Part shown: positions 8,217 to 16,950 of the stretch, piece after piece
How the letters are laid out: the number at the start of each line of letters is the position of its first letter
Position numbering within the stretch: the stretch's first letter is position 1
Assembly (NCBI GenBank): GCA_965212125.1
Contig: OZ243045.1
Coordinates: 1,860,001-1,924,000 of the forward strand
DNA length: 64,000 nt
Origin: CAYRJD01 sp965212125
GTDB lineage: Bacteria > Actinomycetota > Acidimicrobiia > Acidimicrobiales > Poriferisodalaceae
Reading direction: 5' to 3'
Made by a program: the position numbers and the translations under genes
Notes under the pieces: generated by a model
What the model saw: only the letters and a program-made list of their open reading frames with translations
Told to the model about the DNA's origin: nothing
Database searches by the model: none

Positions 8217-8867
8217 ATGGCAGACAGCGACGCTGAACTAGAGAACGTGCTCCACGAAGCACAGCAAGAAGGATTCCTGGGGAAGGGAGACGTTGCCGAC
8301 TACATCGCTCACGCTCGGGCGCACGCCGAGCTTGCGCTAGGCAACCCGGCCAACACGGTCTTCGAGCCAGACGCCGACCCCTTGCAATGCCTTGATCTGG
8401 GATCGGGTGGGGGAGTGCCCGGGCTAGTGGTTGCGCTGGATTACCCGGACATCGCCATGACATTGCTGGAGCGCTCGGACCGGCGCTGTGAGTTTCTAGC
8501 CACGGTGATCGTGCAGCTGAACCTGACTGACTCAACCATCGTGGAATGCGCCGACGCGGCAGACGCAGCCCACATGCCAACGCATCGGCAAAACTACGAC
8601 TACGTCTTTAGTCGCTCCTTCGGCAAGCCAGCGCTAGTTGCGGAGTGCGCGGCTGGGCTGCTAATCCCAGGCGGAGAACTGATAGCCAGCGAACCGCCGG
8701 TTAGCGATCCCGCTCGCTGGCCCGCAAACCCGCTGGCAAAACTGGGCATCGAGCTAATCGAAATCACCGACACCACGCCGCATTTCGCGGTGCTGCGCAA
8801 GGTTGATCTCTGTTCCGATGAACATCCACGCCCCTGGGCGAAAATGCTCAAGCAGCCGCTCTACTAG
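8217..8867 (+). CDS. rsmG: 16S rRNA (guanine-527-N7)-methyltransferase RsmG
   Basis: RsmG uses S-adenosylmethionine to methylate G527 of 16S rRNA. The 216-residue product has the SAM-binding LDLGSGGGVPGL near residue 60, LLERSDRRCEFL and the VFSRSFGKP segment. In most bacteria the gene is in one operon with jag/yidC or parAB. Here it points against all of these neighbours and overlaps the end of the jag gene by 4 bases tail to tail. It has its own probable leaderless promoter. Confidence 0.92.
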   Translation: MADSDAELENVLHEAQQEGFLGKGDVADYIAHARAHAELALGNPANTVFEPDADPLQCLDLGSGGGVPGLVVALDYPDIAMTLLERSDRRCEFLATVIVQLNLTDSTIVECADAADAAHMPTHRQNYDYVFSRSFGKPALVAECAAGLLIPGGELIASEPPVSDPARWPANPLAKLGIELIEITDTTPHFAVLRKVDLCSDEHPRPWAKMLKQPLY

Positions 8868-9412
8868 GCGGCTGGCACCACCACAACACGGCGGCGAGGC
8901 TCATCGCCCACAGAGATAGTCGACACTCCGTCAACCTGATTAACAACGTCGTGAACAACCTTGCGGTCGGCCGCACTCATCGGCTCCAGCCCACGCTCAA
9001 CGCCACTGTTCTTCACGCCATCAACAAGCTCACGCACGTAAGCCTCCAGTGCCTCGCGGCGCTTCTGGCGGTAGCCGCCAACGTCCACCCGCAGGCGAGC
9101 CCGCCCACCCATGGGCAACTTGCGCTGCAGCATGGTCTTGCACACCTCGTGAAGCGCTGACACGTGGCGGCCGCGCGGGCCAATCATCACGCCGAGCTGG
9201 GATAGGTCGCCAGCTACGTTCACCTCAAAGCCGTACTTGTCGGTGCTGATAATTTCCGCATGACCCTCAACGCCAAACGCGGCGGTCAAGCCATTGATGA
9301 AATCCGTCACCAACTGCTGCTGAGATGTGAAGTCAATCTCCGGCTCAAGGTCGGCGGGATCTGCTCCAACTTCGGCCTCGTTGGCAGGAAAATCTGAAGT
9401 TTCTGTAGACAT
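8864..9412 (-). CDS. jag: Jag/KhpB C-terminal part: KH and R3H RNA-binding domains
   Basis: This 182-residue protein carries the KH domain (GVMIGPRGRHVSALHEV, near residues 74-90) and the R3H domain (about residues 120-175, with the basic RQKRREAL stretch before it) of Jag/KhpB, an RNA-binding regulator near yidC. The N-terminal Jag_N domain is missing. It is encoded by the separate upstream gene at 9446-9856. An acidic segment takes its place at the N-terminus. Both genes are in the same minus-strand cluster with yidC. Confidence 0.9.
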   Translation of the reverse strand: MSTETSDFPANEAEVGADPADLEPEIDFTSQQQLVTDFINGLTAAFGVEGHAEIISTDKYGFEVNVAGDLSQLGVMIGPRGRHVSALHEVCKTMLQRKLPMGGRARLRVDVGGYRQKRREALEAYVRELVDGVKNSGVERGLEPMSAADRKVVHDVVNQVDGVSTISVGDEPRRRVVVVPAA

Positions 9413-9445
9413 TTGCTAGCTCCTCAAGAGTAGGGCAGGGCAGCG

Positions 9446-9856
9446 TCAGGTAAGCCTACGGGTACGCGTGTTGGATTCGGTCTGCTGACCGTTTGCGGAC
9501 TGTTTGTCGCTGCCGGATTTCTTGGTGTTTCCGGATTGCCTGTTGCCGCCAGACTGCTTGCCGTTCGGCCGACGGCGAGACCGAGACGATTGCTGTTTGG
9601 GGCCACGCTTGTTGTTGCGCTGCTTGCGGCCGCGAGAGCGCCGCTTCGAACTAAACCGCTCTTGCCCTTTTATGGTTCCACGCGGTGTGATTCTTGCCCG
9701 CACACGAGCAGGGACATCACGCCGCAACAGCAACCCAACCCGTCCGGGCTCCTGCAAAACCTCGGTCTCAACTTCTTTGGGCAGCACACCCAGATGCTCG
9801 ATCGCTAGCTGTTTTGCCTCATCAACAGTGGGGGCGTTGACAATTATCCACTCCAT
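9446..9856 (-). CDS. Stand-alone Jag_N domain protein with basic tail
   Basis: The first 60 residues (MEWIIVNAPTVDEAKQLAIE and onward to VPARVRARI) match the Jag_N fold normally found at the start of Jag/KhpB. The remaining 75 residues are a very basic Arg/Lys/Asn/Gln/Ser-rich tail that could bind RNA. It lies between yidC and the KH-R3H gene, 33 bases before the latter. Because the halves are in different reading frames with an untranslated gap, this is a real gene split rather than a missed start. Whether the two proteins work together is inference. Confidence 0.75.
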   Translation of the reverse strand: MEWIIVNAPTVDEAKQLAIEHLGVLPKEVETEVLQEPGRVGLLLRRDVPARVRARITPRGTIKGQERFSSKRRSRGRKQRNNKRGPKQQSSRSRRRPNGKQSGGNRQSGNTKKSGSDKQSANGQQTESNTRTRRLT

Positions 9857-9882
9857 GCAACTACCGGACGGCCGTCAGGCGA

Positions 9883-11499
9883 TTAGCGCCGTTTGCGGCT
9901 GCGGCTGCGCCCGTCGCCAGCGGTGCGACGACTTTGGATCGGTTTCGCCGCTGAGTCGTCAGACCCAGACTTGCCGTTGCGCGCCGAGCGAGACGGACGG
10001 GCAGGGCGAGCAGACCTAGCCGGGCGGGCTTTGCCGTTTGCAGCGGACTTGCCGTTTGCAGCAGGTTTGCCGTTTGCAGCAGGTTTGCCGTTCTTGCCGT
10101 TTCTGCCATTGCGTCCGTTTTCTGCGCTTGGCGCACCTGCGTCTGGTTTGCTGCCGCGCCCAAATCGGCTTAGCAGTCCGGTCTTGGCGGGCACAGCGGC
10201 AGCGCCATTTGTTTGCGGTGTTTGCGGTGTTTGCGGCTGGCTGTCTGCTTCGGCAGGTGCTGGCGATTGCGGGGAAGCCGCCGACTTGTTTTTCGCAGCC
10301 GGCGGCGAGGCGGGCTTCTTCGATCCTTGCTTCTTCGATCCTTGCGGGGACCCTTTCGGCGACCCCTGCGGTTTAGCGACTCGAGCAGACCCAATCTCAC
10401 TAGCGGCACCGGCCGATCCAGCCGCCCGTCGCGCCGCACTGCGCGCAGCTCGGTCTTCTAGTCGCTGTCGCTCTGCTTCAAGCGCCTTCCTCGAACGTTC
10501 GTTCGCCACCTCCGGTGACTCCGGCACCGGCGCAGTCCGACCGGCGGCGCCGCCCGTAAGTCTGTCGGTGAGCTTTTTTGACCGAGGCTTACTGCCACCT
10601 CTAGGACCCACAGCCTTGGGGTCACCACCTTTGGGGCCCGCAGCAGCAGGCGGCGGTGCAAGCTCGCCCGTATCACCTGACTCGTCCGGATCAATCTCCG
10701 TAACAGCTTCCGCCTCAAGCAAAGACGGCCCCTGCGCTTCGGCCGCTTTCATCGTGCGGTGAATGTACGCCTGCTGGGCAATGCGATAAAGCGAGGACGC
10801 CACGAAATAAACCGCCAGCGCCGCCTGCACAATAAAACTGAACACCGGCAGCAAAAACGGAAGCACCTTCATCATCACTTCCATTTGCCGGTTGGGCGAA
10901 GCGACACCAGAGCGGCGGGCCTTCATCTGGCGTTGCTGCAGCCACGACAGTCCGAAGGTGAGCAGCACCAGCCCCAGGTAGGGGAGCGCAGCGACAAAAT
11001 CGTCAACCAAGACATTGTTGGCGGAGCGAGCCAAGTCCATGCCGAAAGACCGCATCTCGCCGTCGTCAACCAGGTCACGGAACAGCTGGGAGCTTTCGTT
11101 CAAGTAGCGCGGCATAAACCCGTCGCCGTCCGGGTTCATCGCCGTCAATCCGCTGATCACGCGATACAAAACGAAGAACACCGGTATCTGAATCAGCGTC
11201 GGCAGGCAGCCACCCAACGGGCTGACGCCGTGCGTCTGATACAGCTTCATCATCTCTTCGTTGAGCTTTTGCCGATCGCCTCGATGGGCCGCCTGCAGCC
11301 GCTTGATTTCTGGTTGCAGCGTTGACATCTGCATCATCGACCGAGTGCCCTTGATGGTCAGCGGCGTGAAGGCAACCATGATGGTCAGCGTCAGCAGAAC
11401 GATCGCGACCGCATACGCGTTGGAGCCGATCAGCCCGTCAAACAGGTCGTAGAAAAAGGCGAGCAGCCATGCCAGGCCGTTAAACAGCGGATCAAACAT
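9883..11499 (-). CDS. yidC: Membrane protein insertase YidC/Oxa1
   Basis: YidC inserts proteins into the cytoplasmic membrane with or without SecYEG. The first 290 residues hold the membrane core: an initial helix, the FTPLTIKGTRSMMQM coiled region, LGGCLPTLIQIPVFFVLYRV, and later helices including LPYLGLVLLTFGLSWLQQ. No large N-terminal periplasmic domain is present, which is normal in Gram-positive bacteria. The last 240 residues form a long Ala/Gly/Lys/Arg/Asn-rich tail with short repeats, which probably faces the ribosome. Neighbours yidD, rnpA and rpmH are in the classical order. Confidence 0.95.
   Translation of the reverse strand: MFDPLFNGLAWLLAFFYDLFDGLIGSNAYAVAIVLLTLTIMVAFTPLTIKGTRSMMQMSTLQPEIKRLQAAHRGDRQKLNEEMMKLYQTHGVSPLGGCLPTLIQIPVFFVLYRVISGLTAMNPDGDGFMPRYLNESSQLFRDLVDDGEMRSFGMDLARSANNVLVDDFVAALPYLGLVLLTFGLSWLQQRQMKARRSGVASPNRQMEVMMKVLPFLLPVFSFIVQAALAVYFVASSLYRIAQQAYIHRTMKAAEAQGPSLLEAEAVTEIDPDESGDTGELAPPPAAAGPKGGDPKAVGPRGGSKPRSKKLTDRLTGGAAGRTAPVPESPEVANERSRKALEAERQRLEDRAARSAARRAAGSAGAASEIGSARVAKPQGSPKGSPQGSKKQGSKKPASPPAAKNKSAASPQSPAPAEADSQPQTPQTPQTNGAAAVPAKTGLLSRFGRGSKPDAGAPSAENGRNGRNGKNGKPAANGKPAANGKSAANGKARPARSARPARPSRSARNGKSGSDDSAAKPIQSRRTAGDGRSRSRKRR
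10031..10084 (-). repeat. Three 18-base repeats in the yidC tail
   Basis: Three units of 18 bases lie head to tail. Two are identical, and the first differs at three bases near its end. On the coding strand they encode an Asn-Gly-Lys-Pro/Ser-Ala-Ala unit. They lie in the low-complexity C-terminal tail of YidC. Confidence 0.8.
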
Positions 11500-11505
11500 C
11501 AGACC

Positions 11506-11835
11506 TCATCTCGGCTGGCAGGGAAGCGGATTACTGGCAGGCGCAGGCGGCTGTTTGCGTGGCGGAACTGGATCAAACCCAGTCCCTCCCCAGGGGTGGC
11601 AGCGCCCGATCCTTCGCAAGGACAACCAAGTCCCCTTCAAAGCACCGTGCGTCGTAATCGCCGACAATGCGTACTGCGAGCAGGTTGGATCATAACGACA
11701 CGACGGCAGACGCATACGAGGCAACGACCGATATCCCTTCACCAGCCATAACAGCACGGCTGCGGGTGGGCTGGTTCGCGGCGGGCGGGTGGCTGGGATC
11801 GCCGCAGCCGGGCTCACTGTCATGGCGGGGCTCAT
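11506..11835 (-). CDS. yidD: Membrane protein insertion efficiency factor YidD
   Basis: A small YidD/HlyA-like protein that helps membrane protein insertion. The family core is clear: CRYDPTCSQYALSAI at about residues 46-60, HGALKGTWLSLRRIGRCHPWG, and FDPVPP. The product has 109 residues with an Ala/Pro-rich start. It overlaps the end of rnpA by 4 bases and precedes yidC, the standard order. Confidence 0.93.
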   Translation of the reverse strand: MSPAMTVSPAAAIPATRPPRTSPPAAVLLWLVKGYRSLPRMRLPSCRYDPTCSQYALSAITTHGALKGTWLSLRRIGRCHPWGGTGFDPVPPRKQPPAPASNPLPCQPR

Positions 11836-12218
11836 TGGGTTGCCTTGGTTGCTTGGGTTGCCTTGGCCAGCATGGTTTCAAGGTCAGCCAAAATCGTGCG
11901 ATAAGAAATGCCGGGCGGGCCAGCCGCAGCCGCCGGCGAAACAGCAGCAGGGGTTGGCGACGGCATGCGCGGGCCAATCAAATAACGCCCGGGCGCAAGC
12001 TGTTCGTGCAGCTCTGCCAACGCGGCCATCAGTCGCCGCCGCAGCCGGTTGCGAACAGTGGCAGTGCCGAAGTGAGCGTTGATTGCAAACGCAACTCGCG
12101 GCCGCACAAGCGTTGCGTCCTTAGCAAGACGCAACCACAACGACTCCCCGTTGACGCGGCGACTGCGACGAAGCAACTCAAAGTCGGCCCTTGCGGTGCA
12201 ACGATCGAACGCCCTCAA
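11832..12218 (-). CDS. rnpA: Ribonuclease P protein component
   Basis: RnpA is the protein cofactor of RNase P, which cuts tRNA 5' leaders. The diagnostic basic motif RNRLRRRLM lies at about residues 56-64. The 128-residue product has an Ala/Pro-rich insertion near residue 85 and an Ala/Thr-rich end. It starts with TTG, overlapping the rpmH stop region, so it is translationally coupled to rpmH. The RNase P RNA gene is not in the window. Confidence 0.9.
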   Translation of the reverse strand: MRAFDRCTARADFELLRRSRRVNGESLWLRLAKDATLVRPRVAFAINAHFGTATVRNRLRRRLMAALAELHEQLAPGRYLIGPRMPSPTPAAVSPAAAAGPPGISYRTILADLETMLAKATQATKATQ

Positions 12219-12349
12219 GCGGTGAGCTTGCTGCGTCCCCTACGACGGCGAGCTTGGATAACCGCCCGGCCGGCCTTGGTTGACATGCGGTTGCGGAAGC
12301 CGTGCTTGCGGGCGCGGCGGCGGGTGTTTGGCTGGTAGGTGCGTTTCAT
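12215..12349 (-). CDS. rpmH: 50S ribosomal protein L34
   Basis: The 44-residue product starts MKRTYQPNTRRRARKHGF and ends in GRSKLTA, an unmistakable L34. A GGAG ribosome-binding site lies about 10 bases before the ATG. It heads the minus-strand rpmH-rnpA-yidD-yidC-jag cluster and is divergent from dnaA. Confidence 0.98.
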   Translation of the reverse strand: MKRTYQPNTRRRARKHGFRNRMSTKAGRAVIQARRRRGRSKLTA

Positions 12350-12722
12350 CGTGCTAGCTCCGTTGTGCTCAGGCGTACTTAGCTTTACTGCTTTACTAGG
12401 CGCTCCAGGTTAGGGCTAGTTGCGCCGTGCCAGATGTTCGCGCGCCTATCAGGGGGTGGTTTGACCGCGAGTCGGCGTGGCTCGGGTGTCGCCCAGTCTC
12501 TTCCCAGGCATCGCTCAGGTGTCGTCCAACTGCCACCCAACTGCCAGCCGAACGCCGCGCGGCTCCCACTTGCCAGCGCACCACTTGCGCGCCAGCGCAA
12601 TACGCCATAGGTTGCGAAGCCCGACTCAGCACCACCCGCAATGCAGGTCTGTGAGCGGCTCACACAAACGAACAACATCACACTTGAGGTGGCAACCAAA
12701 TTGAACCGACCAGCCAAAACAA
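12350..12722. other. Divergent rpmH-dnaA intergenic region
   Basis: These 373 bases separate rpmH (minus) from dnaA (plus) and must hold both promoters. I found no close DnaA box and no credible gene. Several short imperfect repeats built around CAACTGCCA and CGCCAG occur at 12520-12610. Reading frames here have no family resemblance. Confidence 0.6.
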
Positions 12723-14288
12723 ATGCCAGCAACTGACCAAACCGACGGCGATCAGCCCGCCGCCGATCGCTGGCAAAGCTGCTACGAGACCCTTCAAAAA
12801 AATGTGCCCGACCCGGCGTGGATGACATGCCTGCGGCACCTGCACCTGGTGGAGATTGACGACGGCCGCGTGTGCTTGGCGGTACCAACCGTGACCATGC
12901 GCTCTCGCATCCACAGCCGCTACCAGCAAACGCTGCTGGCCGCGCTGGCCGAGGTCGGCATCGAAAACCCCGCACTGGAAATTGAGGTGCATGAAGATCT
13001 CCCGCCGCCGCACGACACCAACACCGCCGACCAGACCAACATGGATGAATCGTTTGCGGTCGCGCATGAACAAAATCAACGCAGCCAGCGCGCGACTGTC
13101 CACCACAACGCCGCACACGACGATGCCCGACCGGCCCGCCCGGATGATTCGGACGCAGCTGCTGGCGGAAGCCAAACCACCGACGGAAGCCAAACCACCG
13201 ACCACCAACCCAGCGGCAACAACCAGACCACCGGCAACGGTCGTGTCAACAGTTCCGTGCTGGCCACCGCCAACCCGCTCGGCAGCGGTGAACAAACGTT
13301 CGACAACCACGTGATCGGCCATCACAATCGTTTCGCATCCGCCGCCGCACTAGCGGCCGCCGAAATGCCGGGTGACACCTACAACCCGTTGTTCATATAC
13401 GCCAAGGTCGGGCTCGGCAAAACCCATCTGCTGCAAGCCATCCAGAACTTCGCACGCACGCACCACCCGAAAATCAAGGTGTGCTATGTCACCGCCGAGA
13501 CCTTTCTGAACGAGTTCGTCGACGGCATGACCAACAAAAACCAGAACTTCAAGAAGTACCGCAGCGTCGACGTGCTGCTGCTAGATGACATTCAAATCAT
13601 CGAGAGAAAAGAAGCGTTCCAAGAAGAGGTGTTCCACACTTTCAACGATCTGTACACCAGCAAGCGCCAGATCGTCATCACGTCAGACCGCCCGCCACGC
13701 AACCTCGCCACCCTGTCGGATCGCCTGCGCAGCCGATTCGAGTGGGGCCTTGTCACCGACATCGGGCAGCCAAATCTTGAAACCCGCATGGCAATCTTGC
13801 GTCTGTTGCTGCGGGACACCAGTTACAACGTGCCAAACGAGGTGCAGGAGCTCATCGCCGAAAAGATCACCAACAACATCCGTGAGCTTGAAGGCGCGCT
13901 GAACCGCGTCGTCGCCTATTCCCAGCTGACGCAAGAAGCGATAACACCGGCGATGACGCAAGATCTGCTGGGTGAGATGTTTGAAGGCAAGGCCAGAGCC
14001 GTCACGCCCAAGCAGATAATCGAAACCACTGTCGCCCGCCTCGGCTATTCGGCGCAGGAGCTCAGCAGCCCGAGCCGGCAGCAATCTTTGGTGAAGGCGC
14101 GCCACACCTGCATGTACGTGATGCGCGAGCTGACAGACCTGAGCTACCCAGACATCGCTGGCCACTTCGGCAACCGTGACCACAGCACCGTGGTGCACGC
14201 CGTCAAGAAAATCGCCAAGACGATGCATACCGACGAGGACCTCTTCAACCAGGTGCATTCGCTGATCGACGAGATCCGCGCCGCATGA
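12723..14288 (+). CDS. dnaA: Chromosomal replication initiator DnaA
   Basis: DnaA binds DnaA boxes and opens the origin. The 521-residue product shows domain I (AADRWQSCYETLQKNVPDPAW), a poorly conserved Gln/Thr/Asn-rich domain II of about 80 residues, the AAA+ domain (DNHVIGHHNRFA, GKTHLLQAI, LLLDDIQII) and the C-terminal DNA-binding helix-turn-helix with DHSTVVHAV. The P-loop reads AKVGLGKT where most DnaA proteins have GGVGLGKT. This still fits the general Walker A pattern. It is followed by dnaN and recF. Confidence 0.98.
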   Translation: MPATDQTDGDQPAADRWQSCYETLQKNVPDPAWMTCLRHLHLVEIDDGRVCLAVPTVTMRSRIHSRYQQTLLAALAEVGIENPALEIEVHEDLPPPHDTNTADQTNMDESFAVAHEQNQRSQRATVHHNAAHDDARPARPDDSDAAAGGSQTTDGSQTTDHQPSGNNQTTGNGRVNSSVLATANPLGSGEQTFDNHVIGHHNRFASAAALAAAEMPGDTYNPLFIYAKVGLGKTHLLQAIQNFARTHHPKIKVCYVTAETFLNEFVDGMTNKNQNFKKYRSVDVLLLDDIQIIERKEAFQEEVFHTFNDLYTSKRQIVITSDRPPRNLATLSDRLRSRFEWGLVTDIGQPNLETRMAILRLLLRDTSYNVPNEVQELIAEKITNNIRELEGALNRVVAYSQLTQEAITPAMTQDLLGEMFEGKARAVTPKQIIETTVARLGYSAQELSSPSRQQSLVKARHTCMYVMRELTDLSYPDIAGHFGNRDHSTVVHAVKKIAKTMHTDEDLFNQVHSLIDEIRAA

Positions 14289-14627
14289 GACACCGCATGA
14301 GCATCACCATGAGCTCGCGCCAGCCGCAACAGCGCCACCTAATACCTACGTCCAGCCTGGCTGTGCGCAACCAGGTGGATAAGCCTGTGCCTAGGCGGTG
14401 GGATTTCACCAATTGTTCAACACCCAGCGGCTAATGTCGCTAGCCCATGTTCAAAACTGTGAGTACTGTGAATATGGTGCGGACAAGCAAATCCAGCGTT
14501 CGCACGGGTTTCACTCACTTACTCACTTTCCACAGCCCCTACTACTGCGACCATCTAATACAGACGGTTTCTAATTGGTAGTAGTGAACAACTTGCCGTC
14601 CCAGCAAAAACAAAGGAGCCGACCTCA
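14289..14627. other. dnaA-dnaN intergenic region, candidate oriC
   Basis: This 339-base gap holds no gene. GGTGGATAA at 14374-14382 matches the reverse DnaA box TGTGGATAA at 8 of 9 positions, and CTTTCCACA at 14526-14534 is a weaker match. The second half is richer in A+T than the flanking genes. Position between dnaA and dnaN is typical of actinobacterial oriC, but the number of boxes seen is low. Confidence 0.4.
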
Positions 14628-15752
14628 ATGAAGATCCGCTGCGATAAAGAGATATTTGTACGCCGTCTAGCAGCGGTGTCGCGAGCAGTCGTGTCGCGCC
14701 CGAACCTTGACGTGCTCAACGGGTTGCAGCTCGTAGCCAAAGACGGCACCCTCACCCTCACCGGCAGCAGCCTGGATACAACTATTCGGGCCCGCTTCGA
14801 AGTGAGCGTTGACGAAGAAGGCGAAGCGGTGTTGCCCGCCCGACTAATAACCAGGATCGTCGGCTCGTTGAATGCGGCCGAGGTCACCATTGAGGTCGCA
14901 GACGATGATGCGGTGATCTCCGGCGGGCGATCAACGTTCAAGGTGCGTGCGTACGCATCGGCCGACTTCCCACGGGTTAGCGAACCGGAAGGCAGCGACG
15001 TGATGGTTAGCGCTAGCGCACTGGCGCACGGCATCCGGCGAGTGTCCGGTGCCGCTGGCGACGACATGGCTCGTCCGATCCTCACCGGCGTACTGTTCGA
15101 AGAGCACGATGGCGGCCTGCGCATGGTCGCCACCGATTCCTACCGGCTGGCGCTATGCAACCTGCAGGGCGTCGGCGTGCTGGAAAAAGAGCAGAAGGTA
15201 ATCGTGCCGGCTGAGGCCCTGGACGAGTTGGGGCGCCTGATCGGCGATTACGACATTGAGGAGTCAGACGAAAAGGTCGTCGTTCGGCTCGCCGAGCGTG
15301 ACATCGGTTTTGAGGTGCCAGACGGCACGGGCACCATTCAGATCAACACGCGGCTGATTGAGGGTGATTTTCCAAAGTACGAATCGCTGATTCCGGCCGA
15401 GTCGCCCAGCGTGTTGGAGGCGAACAAGGGCGAGCTGACGGATGCGCTGCGGCGGGTCAAGTTAATAGCTCGTGAAATGACGACGCCGGTGCGGCTGACG
15501 CAAAGCAGCAGCGGGGTGGCTCTGCTGGTGAAGGTGCAAGACGTCGGCGAGGCGGAAGAGAACGTCGATGCCAGCTACGAGGGCGAGCCGCTGACGATTG
15601 CTTTCAATCCGGAGTATTTGCTCACTGGGCTGGAGGCGATCGACTCGGACATGGTGAAGCTGGACTCAACCGATGAGCTCAAGCCGGCCGTGTTGCGCCC
15701 GACGGGCAGCGACGATTTTCTTTACCTGATGATGCCGGTGCGTATTACCTGA
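14628..15752 (+). CDS. dnaN: DNA polymerase III sliding clamp, beta subunit
   Basis: The ring-shaped clamp that tethers DNA polymerase III. The product has 374 residues, with MKIRCDKEIFVRRLAAVSRA at the start, TDSYRLALC and the C-terminal YLMMPVRIT, all typical. Three clamp domains fit the length. An AAGGAG ribosome-binding site lies 10 bases before the ATG. recF follows after 19 bases. Confidence 0.98.
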   Translation: MKIRCDKEIFVRRLAAVSRAVVSRPNLDVLNGLQLVAKDGTLTLTGSSLDTTIRARFEVSVDEEGEAVLPARLITRIVGSLNAAEVTIEVADDDAVISGGRSTFKVRAYASADFPRVSEPEGSDVMVSASALAHGIRRVSGAAGDDMARPILTGVLFEEHDGGLRMVATDSYRLALCNLQGVGVLEKEQKVIVPAEALDELGRLIGDYDIEESDEKVVVRLAERDIGFEVPDGTGTIQINTRLIEGDFPKYESLIPAESPSVLEANKGELTDALRRVKLIAREMTTPVRLTQSSSGVALLVKVQDVGEAEENVDASYEGEPLTIAFNPEYLLTGLEAIDSDMVKLDSTDELKPAVLRPTGSDDFLYLMMPVRIT

Positions 15753-15771
15753 CGGCTGGGATGCCCATTGA

Positions 15772-16950
15772 ATGCATATCGAGCGGGTCGGCCTACGGCA
15801 TTTTCGCAACCATCTAGCCACTGAGATTGAGCTAGATCCGCAGATCACTCTTGTTACTGGACCCAACGGGCACGGCAAGACCAATCTGCTGGAGGCGATT
15901 GACCTGCTCAGCGGGCGGCGTTCGTTTCGTGGTGCGCACACTGCGGACTTGATCAATGTTGGCGGCGTTGCCGGTCGCGTTGCCCACGGTGCCGTTAGTA
16001 GCACGGCCGGCATTGGCACCGCAGGCGGGCGGGCCGCGGTTGAGGCGGTCGTGATTGGTGGCGGTGAGTCGTATGAGCGCCGCCTTGAGGTCACGATGTC
16101 GTTTGACTCTGGCGCTGCCACTAAAGCCACGATCAACCGCAACAATGTGCCTCGCTTGAGCGACCTAGCAGAGGTGCTGCAAACGGTTGTCTTCACGCCG
16201 GGCGATCTGGAGTTGGTGCAAGGCAGCCCCGGCACCCGCCGCCAGCTGCTAGACGACGTCGCTGGAGCGATCAGCCGGGATTACCGAACTGCCCGGCAGC
16301 AGCTCGACCGAGTGCTGCGCCAACGCAATGCGCTGTTAAAGCAGTCGCGCCATCGATTTGACGAAGACGCCGAGCGGACGCTGGCGGTGTGGGACAGCCA
16401 GCTGGTTCAATGCTCGGAGACTCTCGGCGAGCACCGGGCGCAAACGATCATGCAACTTCAGCCGACCGCAGATCAGTACTACGCAAAGTTGGCCGCGGAT
16501 GCAGCCGCTGCGCCTCCAGCGGCCGGGCTAGCGCTGAGCTACCACGCGCCGTGGCGCGCCGACGGCATGGCTGCGGCGTTGGAGCAAAGCCAGCAAGAAG
16601 ACTTGCGGCGGGGAGTCACCACGGTTGGTCCGCATCGAGATGATCTAGTGGTTACGTTGAACTCGCTGCCCGCTGGCACGCATTGTTCGCAAGGCGAGCA
16701 GCGCTGCTTGGCGTTGTCGTTTCGGCTGGCGCAGCATTGCTTGTTGACCGAAGCCCTGGCCGATGCGCCGGTGGTTCTGCTTGACGATGTGTTCTCAGAG
16801 CTGGACACCCAGCGGGCAGAAAATCTGATTCATTGCCTGCCGCAATGTCAGGTGGTGGTTACGAGTGCGACTGGTTCTTTGCCATCTAACGCCAGCGTCG
16901 CAAAACACATTGAGCTGCTGAACGGGCAGGTACATGACCGCCGCAGCTAA
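15772..16950 (+). CDS. recF: DNA replication and repair protein RecF
   Basis: RecF is an SMC-like ATPase that helps load RecA at gaps. The 392-residue product starts MHIERVGLRHFRNH and has Walker A GPNGHGKTNLLEA at about residues 29-41, the ABC signature region (SQGEQRCLALSFRL) and Walker B VVLLDDVFSELD. A Gly/Ala-rich insertion is present near residues 65-90. The 3' end overlaps the next gene by 17 bases, indicating an operon. Confidence 0.97.
   Translation: MHIERVGLRHFRNHLATEIELDPQITLVTGPNGHGKTNLLEAIDLLSGRRSFRGAHTADLINVGGVAGRVAHGAVSSTAGIGTAGGRAAVEAVVIGGGESYERRLEVTMSFDSGAATKATINRNNVPRLSDLAEVLQTVVFTPGDLELVQGSPGTRRQLLDDVAGAISRDYRTARQQLDRVLRQRNALLKQSRHRFDEDAERTLAVWDSQLVQCSETLGEHRAQTIMQLQPTADQYYAKLAADAAAAPPAAGLALSYHAPWRADGMAAALEQSQQEDLRRGVTTVGPHRDDLVVTLNSLPAGTHCSQGEQRCLALSFRLAQHCLLTEALADAPVVLLDDVFSELDTQRAENLIHCLPQCQVVVTSATGSLPSNASVAKHIELLNGQVHDRRS

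Noticed and set aside
10031..10084. Possible CRISPR-like array
   Set aside because: Units are head to tail without spacers and lie in frame inside yidC.
9893..10762. 289-codon open frame on the plus strand opposite yidC
   Set aside because: Low-complexity Ala/Pro/Leu-rich translation of the yidC tail in another frame.
13260..13310. CGAACGTTCG-like palindromes inside dnaA and several other genes as SOS boxes
   Set aside because: They lie inside coding sequence and lack the GAAC-N4-GTTC spacing seen at 8163.
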